Assembly: GCA_002255985.1 (NCBI GenBank)
Contig: NKIR01000002.1
Location: 208,479-272,478, forward strand
Length of the DNA: 64,000 bases
Direction of reading: 5' to 3'
Origin: Sphingomonadaceae bacterium PASS1
GTDB lineage: Bacteria; Pseudomonadota; Alphaproteobacteria; Sphingomonadales; Sphingomonadaceae
Shown: positions 12,311-23,711 of the stretch, piece after piece
Layout of the letters: each line of letters opens with the position of its first letter
Numbering within the stretch: the stretch's first letter is position 1
Program-made: the position numbers and the translations under genes
The notes under the pieces: model-generated
What the model was told of the DNA's origin: nothing
Seen by the model: only the letters and a program-made list of their open reading frames with translations
Database searches by the model: none

Positions 12311-13018
12311 TTAGATTGGCTCCGTTGCGGGCGGATCGGCGACCGGATCGTCTTGTGTCGCCGGGTCCGCTGGTGCTTCATTCGGGTCGGCAGCTTCGGT
12401 CGCGGGCCCAATGTCCAACTTCTCAACATCCAAATTAAAGCCATCAGCCTTGAGCGGTTCAGCCGCGGTGGGTGCAAACGGCAGCAGCATATTTTTAAAT
12501 TGCTCGCCCAACACCTTATCAACCGCTGGCGCGATGTCAGCGACCTTATAGCGCATGTACCCGCCAACAACATAAGAGAAGCTGACACGTGTACCGCCGT
12601 CTTGCTTTGCGGGCTCCATCGCAACGGTCAGCGTCCCAATCACAGCTTCCGACTGGAGCGGCCCCAACGCGCCTTGCATCCGCAAGACTTTGCCGGGTTG
12701 CGCAAAAATAACGCGCATATGCTCGACGCTTCCGACCGTCTTGACCTTGCCGTTAGCGTCGGTTTCCTGAAACAGTTCGCAAAAGCACCCATTGGCTTGT
12801 GCATCGATATAAAAGCCAGCGCTCGAACCGGACCAGCTGTGCGCCTTGTTCCAATAGTCCTTTGGCGTAAGGAGGCGTTTCCATATCTCGTCGGGCGTTG
12901 CCTGAACGGTGGCGATGTGGATGACGTTAAAACCGGTTTCCGATGCAGCTTTAACGTCCGCAAATGCCGGCGATGCTGTTGCAGCAAATATGGCTGCCGT
13001 GATGACAAGATGTTTCAT
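12311..13018 (-). CDS. Exported SRPBCC / polyketide-cyclase-like protein
   Basis: Signal peptide MKHLVITAAIFAATASPAFA; VQATPDEIWKRLLTPKDYWNKAHSWSG SRPBCC signature; Asp/Ala/Pro-rich tail. Confidence 0.8.
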   Translation of the reverse strand: MKHLVITAAIFAATASPAFADVKAASETGFNVIHIATVQATPDEIWKRLLTPKDYWNKAHSWSGSSAGFYIDAQANGCFCELFQETDANGKVKTVGSVEHMRVIFAQPGKVLRMQGALGPLQSEAVIGTLTVAMEPAKQDGGTRVSFSYVVGGYMRYKVADIAPAVDKVLGEQFKNMLLPFAPTAAEPLKADGFNLDVEKLDIGPATEAADPNEAPADPATQDDPVADPPATEPI

Positions 13019-13077
13019 GGAACGTGTGTCTAACAACCGTTTCCATTTCCGTCACCCTGAACTTGTCTCCGCAAGGT

Positions 13078-13722
13078 TCAGGCGATGATAGCTTCAATCG
13101 CCTCGGTCACGTCTTCGATCGCAGCCATGCCATCCACGCGGCTCACAAGGCCGCGGGCATCATACAGTGGTAAGATTGGCTCGGTCTTTGCGCGATACTC
13201 CGCCATGCGGGTGCGTACGGTTTCTTCATTGTCATCGGGACGACGTTTAAACTCATGCGATTCGCATTTGTCACATGTGCCGTCTTTGACCGGTTTTTTG
13301 AAAACATCATGATAGCCATCACCGCAATTGGCGCAGGTGAAACGGCCAACAACGCGTTCGACCAACGCGTCTTCGTCAACAACCAGTTCAATCACATAAT
13401 GGAGCGTCCGTTCGCGCGCGGACAACAGGCCATCGAGAAGCGCGACTTGCGGCGCGGTGCGTGGATAGCCGTCGAAGATCAGGCCCTTGTCCGCAGGGAT
13501 GGCATCCATATGCTCGCCAAGAATTTCGGCCATCAATTCGTCAGGGAAAAGCTTCCCTGCCTTCATGATCTCATCCGCCATTTTACCGACTTCAGTGCCC
13601 GCCTTTACGGCAGCACGCAGGATATCGCCGGTCGACAATTGCACCATGCCATATTTCTCGACGAGAAATGCAGCCTGCGTTCCTTTGCCTGCGCCAGGAG
13701 GCCCCAAAAGGATGATATTCAT
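13078..13722 (-). CDS. adk: Adenylate kinase
   Basis: MNIILLGPPGAGKGTQA, FDGYPRT, lid FTCANCGDGYHD...CDKC. Confidence 0.98.
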   Translation of the reverse strand: MNIILLGPPGAGKGTQAAFLVEKYGMVQLSTGDILRAAVKAGTEVGKMADEIMKAGKLFPDELMAEILGEHMDAIPADKGLIFDGYPRTAPQVALLDGLLSARERTLHYVIELVVDEDALVERVVGRFTCANCGDGYHDVFKKPVKDGTCDKCESHEFKRRPDDNEETVRTRMAEYRAKTEPILPLYDARGLVSRVDGMAAIEDVTEAIEAIIA

Positions 13723-13757
13723 GAAACGTGTCCCTGTTCGTTTCGATGTCGCACCCC

Positions 13758-15134
13758 TTAGCGGGCGCGTCCACCCTTCAACTTGGCCTTCTTCAACAAA
13801 TCCCCATATTGATGGGCGAGCAGATGGCTCTGGATCTGTGAAATCGTATCAATGGTGACGTTGACCAGAATGAGCAAGCTGGTTCCGCCAATCGCGAAGA
13901 ACTGCTGCTGGCCGGTTTGACCCATGACATAGTCAGGCAACAAGCAGACCAAGGTCAGATAGGCGGCGCCCAACACGGTGATGCGTGTCAGAACATAATC
14001 CAGATAGGATTCGGTGTTCTTGCCCGGACGAATGCCCGGAATGAAGCCACCGGCTTTTTTCAGATTCTCGGATGTTTCTTCCGGATTGAACACCACAGCG
14101 GTGTAAAAGAAGCAGAAGAAGATTATGCCGAGGCCATAGAGCGCCAGATACACCGGCTGCCCATGGGCCAGATATTGGTTCAATGTGATGACAAAGTCAC
14201 CCATCGCGCTTTCACCCGCAACCTTGTTTCCACCAAGCTGCGTGATGGTGATCGGCAACAGCAACAATGACGATGCAAAAATCGGCGGGATGACGCCAGC
14301 AGTGTTGATCTTCAATGGAAGATGGCTGCGGTCAGCCTGCATCATGCCGCGCTGCGTCGCGCGCTTTGGATATTGAATAAGCACCCGGCGCTGGCCGCGC
14401 TCCATGAAACAGATCAGCAAAGTCAGGCCGACAAACATCAACAGAAAGCCGACGATCAGAAAGCCACTGATCGATCCGGTCCGTCCGCCTTCAAGAAGCT
14501 GTGCGAACAACCGTGGCATTTGGGCGACGATACCCGCCATGATGATCAATGAGATACCGTTGCCGATACCGCGCGACGTAATCTGTTCACCCAGCCACAT
14601 CAGGAACATGGTGCCGCCGATAAGGCTGATGGTCGCAACGACGCGGAACATTAGGCCCGGTTCAACAACCGCGCTAATGCCGTTGGCCGCAGCGAGGCTT
14701 TCGAGCCCTGCCGCAAGGAAATATCCCTGCACCGCGGTCAGGAACACCGTACCGTAGCGGGTATATTGATTGAGTTTCTTGCGTCCGCTCTCGCCCTCTT
14801 TCTTGATGGCAGCAAGCGTAGGCGACAGTGATGCAGCGAGCTGCACCACGATCGACGCTGTAATATAGGGCATGACGCCAAGCGCGATGAGGCTCATGCG
14901 CTCAAGGCTGCCGCCCGAGAAAGTGTTGAAGATATCAAGCACACCGCCAGCAGCGTTGTTCGCATAAAGGGCTGCTTGCGCGATGGGATCAACGCCCGGC
15001 AGCGGCACGAAGCTCAGCATCCGGAATACGATGAGCGCGCCAATAGTGAACCAAATGCGGTTCTTAAGCTCTGTTGCCTGCCCGAACTTCGATAAATTGA
15101 GGTTCGATGCCATTTGGTCGGCCCGAGATGCCAT
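13758..15134 (-). CDS. secY: Preprotein translocase subunit SecY
   Basis: LNLSKFGQATELKNRIWFTIGALIVFRMLSFVPLPG...; KKLNQYTRYGTVFL; start chosen at MASRADQMASNLN. Confidence 0.98.
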   Translation of the reverse strand: MASRADQMASNLNLSKFGQATELKNRIWFTIGALIVFRMLSFVPLPGVDPIAQAALYANNAAGGVLDIFNTFSGGSLERMSLIALGVMPYITASIVVQLAASLSPTLAAIKKEGESGRKKLNQYTRYGTVFLTAVQGYFLAAGLESLAAANGISAVVEPGLMFRVVATISLIGGTMFLMWLGEQITSRGIGNGISLIIMAGIVAQMPRLFAQLLEGGRTGSISGFLIVGFLLMFVGLTLLICFMERGQRRVLIQYPKRATQRGMMQADRSHLPLKINTAGVIPPIFASSLLLLPITITQLGGNKVAGESAMGDFVITLNQYLAHGQPVYLALYGLGIIFFCFFYTAVVFNPEETSENLKKAGGFIPGIRPGKNTESYLDYVLTRITVLGAAYLTLVCLLPDYVMGQTGQQQFFAIGGTSLLILVNVTIDTISQIQSHLLAHQYGDLLKKAKLKGGRAR

Positions 15135-15306
15135 GATATACGTTCCTTGGTTCCGGATTAACCGTGAATGCACTATAATCGCGCAACGGCTTCACCCCAA
15201 AAATTTCGCCTGACTGTATCTGGACGAACCCCAGAAATGTCAAACCCCGCCAGCCCATATCGGGAAGCGGGGCTGGCATGACAAGAGCGAAGTCGTCGCC
15301 CCCGCC

Positions 15307-15843
15307 TTATTTCTTGGCCGCAGCTTCTTTAGCAGCGTTCTTGACTGACGATTTCTTCGCAGCGGCTTTTTCCGAAGCAGAAACCTTTACCAGCACTTCA
15401 ACCTTACCACCGGCCTTTTCAACTGCCTCAACGGCTGCCTTCGAAGCACCAGCGACAGAGAAGTTAACCTTGGAGGTGAGTTCACCCTTGGCCAACAAAC
15501 GGACGCCGTCCTTGCCACCACGTGCAAGACCAGCTGCCTTCAACGCCGCATGGTCAACAACAGCTTTGATGTCAATTTTCTTGGCATCGATAAACTTCTG
15601 GATCATGCCCAGGTTTACTTCTGCATGGTCCTTGGCGAAGATGTTGTTGAAGCCGCGCTTTGGAATACGCATGTGAAGTGGCATCTGGCCGCCTTCAAAT
15701 CCGTTGATCGAAACACCCGAACGGCTGGTCTGACCCTTTTGGCCGCGACCCGAGGTCTTGCCTTTGCCCGAACCAATACCACGGCCAACGCGCATACGGC
15801 GATGGCGGGCGCCTTCGTTGTCTTTAATGTCATTCAATTTCAT
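15307..15843 (-). CDS. rplO: 50S ribosomal protein L15 with Ala/Lys-rich C-terminal extension
   Basis: [43 protein letters not shown]. Confidence 0.97.
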   Translation of the reverse strand: MKLNDIKDNEGARHRRMRVGRGIGSGKGKTSGRGQKGQTSRSGVSINGFEGGQMPLHMRIPKRGFNNIFAKDHAEVNLGMIQKFIDAKKIDIKAVVDHAALKAAGLARGGKDGVRLLAKGELTSKVNFSVAGASKAAVEAVEKAGGKVEVLVKVSASEKAAAKKSSVKNAAKEAAAKK

Positions 15844-15882
15844 GTCGTGCACTCGCTTTCGCTTTAATTCGCGCTGATGATA

Positions 15883-16059
15883 TTAGTCCTGAATCTGGAC
15901 CATGTGACGAACTGTGCGGATCATTCCGCGCACTTCGGCTGTGTCTTCTATTTCGACAACGCGGTTCATCTTGTCAAGGCCAAGGCCCTTCAAAGTTGCG
16001 CGCTGTGAGGCTGGACGGCGGATCGGCGAACCGGTCTGCTTCAGTTTAATCTTCGCCAT
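15883..16059 (-). CDS. rpmD: 50S ribosomal protein L30 (absent from supplied ORF track, too short)
   Basis: Manual translation: [58 protein letters not shown]; lies between rplO and rpsE as expected. Confidence 0.96.
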   Translation of the reverse strand: MAKIKLKQTGSPIRRPASQRATLKGLGLDKMNRVVEIEDTAEVRGMIRTVRHMVQIQD

Positions 16060-16064
16060 ATCGA

Positions 16065-16760
16065 TTACTCCGCAATAGCTTCTGCGTCGGCTTCAGCAGT
16101 TTTGCTGCCACCGCGACCAAGAAGGTCGGCGATTTTCTTGCCGCGACGCTGCGCTACTGACTTGGGGCTGGTCTGTTCAGACAGCGCCGCAAAAGTAGCA
16201 CGGATCATGTTGTAAGGGTTCGACGTGCCGACCGACTTGGTCACAACGTCTGCAACGCCCAGGCTTTCGAAGACAGCGCGCATTGGGCCACCTGCGATGA
16301 TGCCGGTACCGGCTGGTGCCGAACGCAACGTCACCTTGCCAGCGCCGAAATGGCCCTTGCCGTCGTGATGCAACGTACGACCGTCTTTCAGGGCGACGCG
16401 GATCATCGATTTCTTGGCAGCTGCGGTAGCTTTGTTGATGGCTTCTGGCACTTCGCGTGCTTTACCATGACCAAAACCTACGCGACCTTGACCGTCACCA
16501 ACAACAACGAGTGCCGCAAAACCGAAGCGCTTACCGCCCTTAACAGTTTTCGAAACGCGGTTGATGTGAACGAGCTTTTCGATCGTGCCATCATCTTCTT
16601 CCTGTGCAGGACGACGATCGTTGTTACGACCACGGCCACCGCCACCGCGGTTATCACCGCCGCCGCCACGACCGCCGCGACCGCGACGTTGACCTTCGGC
16701 TGCTTCAGGAGCTGCGCCGTCAGTCACAGGTACAGTGCTTTCAGTGTTTTCAGCCATCAT
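16065..16760 (-). CDS. rpsE: 30S ribosomal protein S5 with RGG-rich N-terminal extension
   Basis: [49 protein letters not shown]. Confidence 0.98.
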   Translation of the reverse strand: MMAENTESTVPVTDGAAPEAAEGQRRGRGGRGGGGDNRGGGGRGRNNDRRPAQEEDDGTIEKLVHINRVSKTVKGGKRFGFAALVVVGDGQGRVGFGHGKAREVPEAINKATAAAKKSMIRVALKDGRTLHHDGKGHFGAGKVTLRSAPAGTGIIAGGPMRAVFESLGVADVVTKSVGTSNPYNMIRATFAALSEQTSPKSVAQRRGKKIADLLGRGGSKTAEADAEAIAE

Positions 16761-17113
16761 CAGAACTCCAATCCGCCTTCGCGCGCTGCATCAGCAAGCG
16801 CTTTGACGCGACCGTGGAACAGGAACCCGCCACGATCAAAAACCACGCTGGAAATGCCAGCTTTCTTAGCAGCTTCGGCTACCCGCTTGCCAACATCAGC
16901 CGCAGCTTCAGTTGTCGAGCCGTTCTTAGCCTTCACGTCCTTGTCGAGGGTCGAAGCAGACGCGATGGTCGCGCCCTTCGAATCGTCAATGACTTGCGCA
17001 TAGATGTGGCGACCAGTGCGGTGCACGGAAAGACGAGGACGTCCAGCAACCTGCGCCCGCAATTTCGAACGAACGCGTTGACGGCGCCTTGCAAAGAGAG
17101 ACAGTTTTGCCAT
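16760..17113 (-). CDS. rplR: 50S ribosomal protein L18
   Basis: [31 protein letters not shown]...[27 protein letters not shown]. Confidence 0.98.
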   Translation of the reverse strand: MAKLSLFARRRQRVRSKLRAQVAGRPRLSVHRTGRHIYAQVIDDSKGATIASASTLDKDVKAKNGSTTEAAADVGKRVAEAAKKAGISSVVFDRGGFLFHGRVKALADAAREGGLEF

Positions 17114-17646
17114 TATTTCTTCTTCCCTTCCTTGCGGAAGATATACTCGCCGCGGTACTTGATGCCCTTGCCCTTATATGGCTCTGGCTTCCTCCAGCGA
17201 CGGATTTCAGCAGCAACCTGCCCAACCTTCTGCTTGTCGATACCTGAGATTTCCACCGTGGTGTTATCAGGTGTCTTGATTTCAATGCCATCTGGGATCG
17301 CAAAGTCGACATCATGGCTGTAGCCAAGTTGCAGCTTCAACATCTTGCCTTGGCTGTTTGCACGATAACCAACGCCGGTGATTTCAAGGACTTTCGTAAA
17401 GCCTTCGGTCACACCGGTAACGAGGTTCTGTACCAACGTACGCTGCATACCCCAAAACGCGCGGGCTGCCTTGCTACCATTGGCAGGCTTTACCGAAAGG
17501 CCGTCGTCCTGCATCTCGTAAGAGATAAGGTCGCTCATAGGCATTTTCAGTTCGCCCTTCGGTCCTTTGACCGAAAGCGTGCCCGCTTCCATGCTGGCGG
17601 TTACGCCGGCAGGAATGGGAACAGGTTTCTTACCAATGCGGCTCAT
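17113..17646 (-). CDS. rplF: 50S ribosomal protein L6
   Basis: [15 protein letters not shown]...; [25 protein letters not shown]. Confidence 0.98.
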   Translation of the reverse strand: MSRIGKKPVPIPAGVTASMEAGTLSVKGPKGELKMPMSDLISYEMQDDGLSVKPANGSKAARAFWGMQRTLVQNLVTGVTEGFTKVLEITGVGYRANSQGKMLKLQLGYSHDVDFAIPDGIEIKTPDNTTVEISGIDKQKVGQVAAEIRRWRKPEPYKGKGIKYRGEYIFRKEGKKK

Positions 17647-18041
17647 TAGAATACCTCCGCCAGGATTTCGCCGCCGACATTCTGTGCGCGCGCTTCGGCG
17701 TCAGACAGAACGCCTTTTGGCGTCGAAACGATGGTGATGCCAAGGCCGTTGCGGATAACCGGAAGCTCTTGGCTTCCTGAATATACGCGGCGACCAGGCT
17801 TCGAAACGCGGGCGACATGCTGAATAGCGGGAGCGCCTTCGAAATATTTCAGCTCGATGCGGATGCCCTTATGTGCACCCAACGCTTCTTCGCTGTAACC
17901 GCGAATATAGCCTTCACGCTGCAAAACATCGAGAACGTGGGTACGCAGGCTGGACGCTGGCGAGACTACAGAGTCTTTCTTCGCCCGCTGGCCGTTGCGG
18001 ATACGGGTGAGCATATCACCCAAAGGATCGGTCATTGCCAT
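17646..18041 (-). CDS. rpsH: 30S ribosomal protein S8
   Basis: [31 protein letters not shown]...[20 protein letters not shown]. Confidence 0.98.
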   Translation of the reverse strand: MAMTDPLGDMLTRIRNGQRAKKDSVVSPASSLRTHVLDVLQREGYIRGYSEEALGAHKGIRIELKYFEGAPAIQHVARVSKPGRRVYSGSQELPVIRNGLGITIVSTPKGVLSDAEARAQNVGGEILAEVF

Positions 18042-18052
18042 CTATCTTATCC

Positions 18053-18358
18053 TTACCAGCTCGACTTCGTAACGCCCGGGATCATGCCCTTATTGGCAAG
18101 ATTACGCAGTTCGATACGGTTCAGCTTGAATTTACGGTACACGCCGCGAGGACGCCCGGTGGTTTCGCAACGGTTACGCACGCGGTGCGGGTTACCATTG
18201 CGGGGAATTTCAGCCATTTTCAGGCGTGCAATCAAACGCTCGCTGTCATCCAACGACTGGTCTTTCGCCATCGCCTTCAACTTCGCATAAAGTCCGGCGT
18301 ATTTCTTTGCCAGCTTCTTGCGACGCTCGTTCTTGTTTATGGAGCTCAGTTTAGCCAT
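18053..18358 (-). CDS. rpsN: 30S ribosomal protein S14
   Basis: [46 protein letters not shown]. Confidence 0.98.
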   Translation of the reverse strand: MAKLSSINKNERRKKLAKKYAGLYAKLKAMAKDQSLDDSERLIARLKMAEIPRNGNPHRVRNRCETTGRPRGVYRKFKLNRIELRNLANKGMIPGVTKSSW

Positions 18359-18942
18359 TATGCAGCCGCCTTTTCGTCAGCTTCTTCTACAGGGAACGGG
18401 AAGCCGAACAGCTTAAGCAGTTCGCGCGCCTCGTCGTCCGAGTTTGCCGAAGTCGTTACGATCACATCCATGCCGCGCACCGTGTCGATGGCGTCATAGC
18501 TGATTTCTGGGAAAATTATCTGTTCCTTGAGACCCATCGCAAAGTTGCCACGGCCGTCAAAGCTCTTTGGGTTCAGGCCACGGAAATCGCGAATGCGTGG
18601 CATTGCGATGGTGACGAGGCGATCCAAGAATTCATACATCTGGGCACCACGAAGCGTTACTTTCACGCCGATTGGCATGCCTTCACGCAGCTTGAAGCCA
18701 GCGATGGATTTCTTCGCCTTGGTGATGACTGGCTTTTGACCAGCAATCAGTTCCATTTCAGCAAGAGCGGTCGTAACCTTCTTCTTGTCCTGCGAACCTT
18801 CACCAACACCCATGTTGAGTGTGATCTTTTCGATCTTCGGCACTGCGAAGCGGTTTGTGTAACCGAACTTTTCAGTCAAGCCCTTGACGACGGCGTCGTC
18901 GTAAAGCTTCTTCATACGTGGAGTGTATTTGGTATCAGCCAC
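18358..18942 (-). CDS. rplE: 50S ribosomal protein L5
   Basis: [16 protein letters not shown]...[31 protein letters not shown]. Confidence 0.98.
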   Translation of the reverse strand: MADTKYTPRMKKLYDDAVVKGLTEKFGYTNRFAVPKIEKITLNMGVGEGSQDKKKVTTALAEMELIAGQKPVITKAKKSIAGFKLREGMPIGVKVTLRGAQMYEFLDRLVTIAMPRIRDFRGLNPKSFDGRGNFAMGLKEQIIFPEISYDAIDTVRGMDVIVTTSANSDDEARELLKLFGFPFPVEEADEKAAA

Positions 18943-19255
18943 TGATCGTCTCCCCGGACTTCACGGCCACGCGGACCTTCTTGCCGTCCTTGGTTTCCAC
19001 GCGAACGCGTGTTGCCTTGCCTGTTTTCGGATCCGCCAAAGCCACATTCGAAATGTGCAGCGGTGCTTCAAAGCGATCGAGACCGCCCTGCGGGTTTGCC
19101 TGCGAGGCTTTCCGGTGACGCACAGCAATGTTGACGCCTGCGACGACCACTTTGCTGTCCTTAGGCATTACGGCGGTTACTTCGCCGGACTTGCCCTTGT
19201 CTTTACCGGCGAGCACGACGACCGTGTCACCCTTTTTGATTTTTGCCAGAGCCAT
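18935..19255 (-). CDS. rplX: 50S ribosomal protein L24
   Basis: [27 protein letters not shown]. Confidence 0.98.
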   Translation of the reverse strand: MALAKIKKGDTVVVLAGKDKGKSGEVTAVMPKDSKVVVAGVNIAVRHRKASQANPQGGLDRFEAPLHISNVALADPKTGKATRVRVETKDGKKVRVAVKSGETISG

Positions 19256-19257
19256 TG

Positions 19258-19626
19258 TTATAGCACCTCCGGTGCCAAGCTGATGATTTTCATGTGGTTC
19301 TTGGCGCGCAGTTCACGGACCACTGGTCCGAAAATACGTGTGCCAATCGGCTCCTTGTTGTTACCGATAAGAACGGCAGCATTGGAGTCGAAGCGAATAA
19401 CCGACCCGTCTGCACGGCGGATGTCCTTGCGTGTGCGAACAATAACGGCCTTGTGCACGTCACCCTTCTTTACCTTACCGCGCGGCGCAGCTTCTTTGAT
19501 CGACACCACGATGATGTCGCCCACGCCAGCTACGCGACGCTTGGAACCGCCAAGCACCTTGATGCACTGAACGCGCTTTGCGCCGCTGTTGTCCGCAACA
19601 TCGAGATTGGATTGCATCTGAATCAT
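19258..19626 (-). CDS. rplN: 50S ribosomal protein L14
   Basis: [31 protein letters not shown]. Confidence 0.98.
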   Translation of the reverse strand: MIQMQSNLDVADNSGAKRVQCIKVLGGSKRRVAGVGDIIVVSIKEAAPRGKVKKGDVHKAVIVRTRKDIRRADGSVIRFDSNAAVLIGNNKEPIGTRIFGPVVRELRAKNHMKIISLAPEVL

Positions 19627-19630
19627 GGAA

Positions 19631-19894
19631 TCAATCCTCCTTCGTTGCGGCGACCGGGGCAGCAGCGTCAGCTACCAAGCGCCAGGTCTTGTTCTTGGAA
19701 ATCGGCGCGCACTCTTCGATGCGGACGACTTGGCCTTCTTTCACGACGTTGTTTTCGTCATGGGCGTGATACTTCTTCGTGCGACGAATGATCTTGCCGT
19801 AAAGCGGGTGCTTCACTTTGCGCTCGACGAGAACGACAATGGTCTTGTCATTCTTGTCGGAGACCACGGTCCCTGTGAGAATACGTTTTGGCAT
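19631..19894 (-). CDS. rpsQ: 30S ribosomal protein S17
   Basis: [47 protein letters not shown]. Confidence 0.97.
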   Translation of the reverse strand: MPKRILTGTVVSDKNDKTIVVLVERKVKHPLYGKIIRRTKKYHAHDENNVVKEGQVVRIEECAPISKNKTWRLVADAAAPVAATKED

Positions 19895-19904
19895 GGGTAG
19901 CTCC

Positions 19905-20114
19905 TTATGCCGTCTTTGCGGCGGCGCGCTGGCGCTCACCCTGCAGGGTTTTGATGCGGGCGATGTCACGACGCACTTCACGCACACGTGCCGGCTTTTC
20001 CATCTGGCCAGTGGCCGATTGGAAACGCAGGTTAAACGCTTCGCGCTTCAATTCGCCGAGCTGAACAGCAAGCTGATCGTCGCTCTTGACGCGGAGATCT
20101 TCGGTTTTGCTCAT
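19905..20114 (-). CDS. rpmC: 50S ribosomal protein L29
   Basis: [44 protein letters not shown]. Confidence 0.97.
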   Translation of the reverse strand: MSKTEDLRVKSDDQLAVQLGELKREAFNLRFQSATGQMEKPARVREVRRDIARIKTLQGERQRAAAKTA

Positions 20115-20115
20115 C

Positions 20116-20550
20116 TTATGATGCTCCCAGATGCGAGGTGTCGCCGAGACGCGCCACGACCTTGGTCTTGATTGGCAGTTTCATGGCTGCACGCTGGAAT
20201 GCGACAGCTGCGAGTGGACCAGGAACACCGTCGAGTTCAAACATGATACGGCCAGGTTTAACCTTGGCTGCCCAATATTCGACAGAACCCTTGCCCTTAC
20301 CCTGACGAACTTCGGCAGGCTTTTTCGTGACCGGCACGTCCGGGAAGATACGGATCCACAAACGACCCTGACGTTTGATGTGACGCGTAATCGCGCGGCG
20401 CGCCGCTTCGATCTGACGTGCGGTAATCCGCTCTGGCTCAAGCGCCTTCAAGCCGTATGAACCGAAGTTCAGGTCAGACCCGCCCTTGGCTTCGCCCTTG
20501 ATGCGTCCCTTGAACTGCTTGCGGAACTTTGTTTTCTTTGGTTGCAACAT
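20116..20550 (-). CDS. rplP: 50S ribosomal protein L16
   Basis: [53 protein letters not shown]. Confidence 0.98.
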   Translation of the reverse strand: MLQPKKTKFRKQFKGRIKGEAKGGSDLNFGSYGLKALEPERITARQIEAARRAITRHIKRQGRLWIRIFPDVPVTKKPAEVRQGKGKGSVEYWAAKVKPGRIMFELDGVPGPLAAVAFQRAAMKLPIKTKVVARLGDTSHLGAS

Positions 20551-20566
20551 GTCTAGTTCCTAACCT

Positions 20567-21271
20567 TTAGCGGCGGTCAGACTGCGGACGGACGCCGGAA
20601 GTCTGCGCTTCCATCATCAGTCGGTCAGTTGCCATTGGGTCGTGACCCAAGATTTCGCCTTTGAAGATCCAGCATTTAATGCCGATGATGCCATAAGCAG
20701 TCAGTGCTTCGGCTTCAGCATAGTCAATGTTGGCACGAAGCGTATGCGCAGGCACGCGGCCTTCACGGTACGATTCAACGCGTGCGATTTCTGCGCCGCC
20801 CAAACGACCACCGCAGGTAATCTTGATACCTTCTGCACCCAGACGCATCGCCGATTGCATCGCGCGCTTCATGGCACGACGGAATGCGATACGACGGATA
20901 AGCTGGTCAGCAATACCCTGCGCTACGAGCTTCGCGTCGACCTCCGGCTTGCGGATTTCAACGATGTTCAACGACACTTCAGCGGTGGTGAACTTATTGA
21001 TCTGCTTTTTCAGCTTCTCAATGTCCGCACCCTTCTTGCCGATGATCACGCCAGGACGTGCTGCGTAGATTGAAACGCGGCAATTCTTGGCAGGACGATC
21101 GATGACGACCTTTGAAATCGCTGCTTGTGGCAGTGTTTCAAAGATGAACTTGCGGATCTTGATATCTTCCAGAAGCATGCGGCCATATTCCGCACCTTCG
21201 GCGTACCAACGGCTATCCCAAGTCCGGTTTATCTGCAGGCGAAGCCCGATTGGATTTGATTTCTGACCCAT
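20567..21271 (-). CDS. rpsC: 30S ribosomal protein S3
   Basis: [27 protein letters not shown] domain [15 protein letters not shown]. Confidence 0.98.
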   Translation of the reverse strand: MGQKSNPIGLRLQINRTWDSRWYAEGAEYGRMLLEDIKIRKFIFETLPQAAISKVVIDRPAKNCRVSIYAARPGVIIGKKGADIEKLKKQINKFTTAEVSLNIVEIRKPEVDAKLVAQGIADQLIRRIAFRRAMKRAMQSAMRLGAEGIKITCGGRLGGAEIARVESYREGRVPAHTLRANIDYAEAEALTAYGIIGIKCWIFKGEILGHDPMATDRLMMEAQTSGVRPQSDRR

Positions 21272-21274
21272 GAC

Positions 21275-21655
21275 TTATGCCTCTTCTTGCTGTTCACGCA
21301 CAACGATGCGCAGACGGCTGAATGGTTTGATGATCCGGCTCGATTTGCCGCGGCCACGTGCCATGAAACGCTTCATGGTCAGTGCCTTGCCAACGCTTGC
21401 CTCGGCAACGACAAGGCTGTCGACGTCAAGATTGTGGTTGTTTTCGGCGTTGGCGATGGCGGATGCCAGAACCTTGCGCACGTCTTCTGCCATTCCCTTT
21501 GTGGAGAATTTCAGAATGTTGAGCGCGTCTTCGGCTTTCTTGCCACGGATCAGCGCGGCAACGAGGCCAAGCTTTTGAGCCGAACCACGAATGGTTGTGC
21601 CCACTGCCAGAGCTTCATTGTCGGCGACGCGACGGGGTGCGGATGCCTTACCCAT
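21275..21655 (-). CDS. rplV: 50S ribosomal protein L22
   Basis: [48 protein letters not shown]. Confidence 0.98.
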   Translation of the reverse strand: MGKASAPRRVADNEALAVGTTIRGSAQKLGLVAALIRGKKAEDALNILKFSTKGMAEDVRKVLASAIANAENNHNLDVDSLVVAEASVGKALTMKRFMARGRGKSSRIIKPFSRLRIVVREQQEEA

Positions 21656-21930
21656 TAGCGTTTGCCCTTCTTATCTGCGCCATGGCCATGATAAGTACGC
21701 GTTGGAGCGAACTCACCAAGCTTATGGCCGACCATGTCCTCATTCACCGAAACGGGAATGAACTTGTGGCCGTTATAGACGCTGAACGTCAGGCCAACGA
21801 ACTGAGGCAGGATTGTCGAGCGACGCGACCAAGTCTTGATCGGCGCAGCCTTCGATGCTTCCTGAGCGGTTTCTGCTTTTTTCAGCAGATAGAGGTCAAC
21901 AAACGGACCTTTCCAGACGGAACGAGACAT
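21655..21930 (-). CDS. rpsS: 30S ribosomal protein S19
   Basis: [20 protein letters not shown]...[29 protein letters not shown]. Confidence 0.98.
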   Translation of the reverse strand: MSRSVWKGPFVDLYLLKKAETAQEASKAAPIKTWSRRSTILPQFVGLTFSVYNGHKFIPVSVNEDMVGHKLGEFAPTRTYHGHGADKKGKR

Positions 21931-21933
21931 GAG

Positions 21934-22770
21934 TTACCTCTTCTTCTTAGCATGCCGCGAACGGATGATCATCCGGTCGGTCGACTTGTTGCTGCGGGTA
22001 CGAGCACCCTTTGTTGGCTTACCCCAAGGTGTAACCGGATGACGGCCACCTGATGTACGACCTTCACCACCACCATGCGGGTGATCGACAGGGTTCTTAG
22101 CAACACCACGCGTCAGCGGGCGAATGCCGCGCCAGCGATTGCGGCCTGCCTTGGCAAGGGTCGTGTTCGAGTTGTCAGGGTTCGAAACCGCGCCAACTGT
22201 ACCCATGCACGTGCCGAGAATGTAGCGCTGCTCACCTGAGTTCAGGCGAACGATAACGCGGCCACCGTCACGACCGACCAGCTGCACATAGGTGCCTGCT
22301 GAACGTGCGATCTGACCACCCTTACCGGGCTTCATTTCGATGTTGTGGCAAATCGTACCAACCGGCATCTGGCTCAGCAACATGGCGTTGCCTGGCTTAA
22401 CGTCGGTCTTTTCGCCGGCAACAACAACGTCGCCTACGGCAAGACGCTGTGGTGCAAGGATGTAGGCCAGTTCACCATCTTCGTACTTTACAAGTGCGAT
22501 GAAGGCCGAACGGTTGGGGTCATATTCCAGACGCTCAACGGTTGCAGGCATATCCCATTTACGACGCTTAAAGTCGATCAGACGATATTTTTGCTTATGA
22601 CCGCCGCCGATACCGCGCGAAGTCACGTGACCCTTGTTGTTACGGCCGCCGGTCTTGCTCTTACCTTCGGTCAGTCCCTTTACAGGACCGCCTTTGTAGA
22701 GGCTCGACCGGTCAACCAGCACAAGGCCGCGACGGGCGGGGCTAGTTGGTTTGTAGCTTTTGAGTGCCAT
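21934..22770 (-). CDS. rplB: 50S ribosomal protein L2
   Basis: [22 protein letters not shown]...; [28 protein letters not shown]. Confidence 0.99.
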   Translation of the reverse strand: MALKSYKPTSPARRGLVLVDRSSLYKGGPVKGLTEGKSKTGGRNNKGHVTSRGIGGGHKQKYRLIDFKRRKWDMPATVERLEYDPNRSAFIALVKYEDGELAYILAPQRLAVGDVVVAGEKTDVKPGNAMLLSQMPVGTICHNIEMKPGKGGQIARSAGTYVQLVGRDGGRVIVRLNSGEQRYILGTCMGTVGAVSNPDNSNTTLAKAGRNRWRGIRPLTRGVAKNPVDHPHGGGEGRTSGGRHPVTPWGKPTKGARTRSNKSTDRMIIRSRHAKKKR

Positions 22771-22780
22771 TATCCTGCCC

Positions 22781-23089
22781 TTAAATACCGGTGGTCACGT
22801 CAATGCTCTGGCCTTCGGCCAAAGTGACGATTGCTTTTTTGACATCCGAACGCGTGTAAGGTTTGCCCTTCCAGCGCTTGGTTTTGCCCTTTTGCACGAG
22901 CGTATTCACGTTCAGGACCTTGACGTCGAACAGGGCTTCAACAGCTGCCTTGATCTGTGGCTTGGTCGAGCTACCCGTGACTTTGAACACAACAGCGTTG
23001 TGCTCCGACAGCAGGGTCGCCTTTTCGGTGATGTGCGGTGCAACGATCACGTCATAATGACGCACGTCGATTGCTTTATCCTTAGCCAT
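22781..23089 (-). CDS. rplW: 50S ribosomal protein L23
   Basis: [27 protein letters not shown]...[18 protein letters not shown]. Confidence 0.98.
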   Translation of the reverse strand: MAKDKAIDVRHYDVIVAPHITEKATLLSEHNAVVFKVTGSSTKPQIKAAVEALFDVKVLNVNTLVQKGKTKRWKGKPYTRSDVKKAIVTLAEGQSIDVTTGI

Positions 23090-23708
23090 TGAAACGGGCC
23101 TCCAGTTTCTCGACCGCAGCGCGGGTCAGGACCAGCGTGTCATGCTTCAGAATGTCATAAACATTGGCACCAACAGCAGGCATCACGTTGATGCCGACCA
23201 GGTTAGCCGAAGCCATACGGAAATTGTCGTTGACGGTGTCGCCGTCGATAACCAGCGTCGTCTTGCCGAAACCGAGCTTGCCAACCTGACCCTTAAGCGC
23301 CGCAGTCTTTGCAGCAGCCAGATCAAGATCTTCAAGAACGATAAGCGAACCAGCCTTAGCTTTGCTCGAAAGCGCCATCTTCAGACCCAATGAGCGGATC
23401 TTCTTGTTCAACGATGGGTTAAAGTCACGCAGACGGGCACCATGGGCCTTACCACCACCGATGAAGATCGGAGCAGCGCGGTCACCGTGACGGGCAGTAC
23501 CGCCACCCTTTTGGTTGCCGAATTTCTTGCCGGTGCGTGCAACGTCTGAACGCTCACGGGTCGGACGAGCCGTACCGCGGGCCTTTTCACGCTGCCAGGT
23601 AACAACACGGTGCAGAATGTCGGCGCGTGGCTCAATGCCAAATACGTCGTCATTCAGATCGATGTCGCCCTTTGCCTTGGCGTCGAGGGTTTGAACCTTG
23701 AGCTTCAT
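23082..23708 (-). CDS. rplD: 50S ribosomal protein L4
   Basis: [56 protein letters not shown]. Confidence 0.98.
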   Translation of the reverse strand: MKLKVQTLDAKAKGDIDLNDDVFGIEPRADILHRVVTWQREKARGTARPTRERSDVARTGKKFGNQKGGGTARHGDRAAPIFIGGGKAHGARLRDFNPSLNKKIRSLGLKMALSSKAKAGSLIVLEDLDLAAAKTAALKGQVGKLGFGKTTLVIDGDTVNDNFRMASANLVGINVMPAVGANVYDILKHDTLVLTRAAVEKLEARFNG

Positions 23709-23711
23709 GGC

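Noticed and set aside
10389-13758. Missing rpmJ (L36) between secY and rpsM
   Set aside because: Absence of rpmJ at this position is usual in Alphaproteobacteria, where it lies elsewhere; not unusual.
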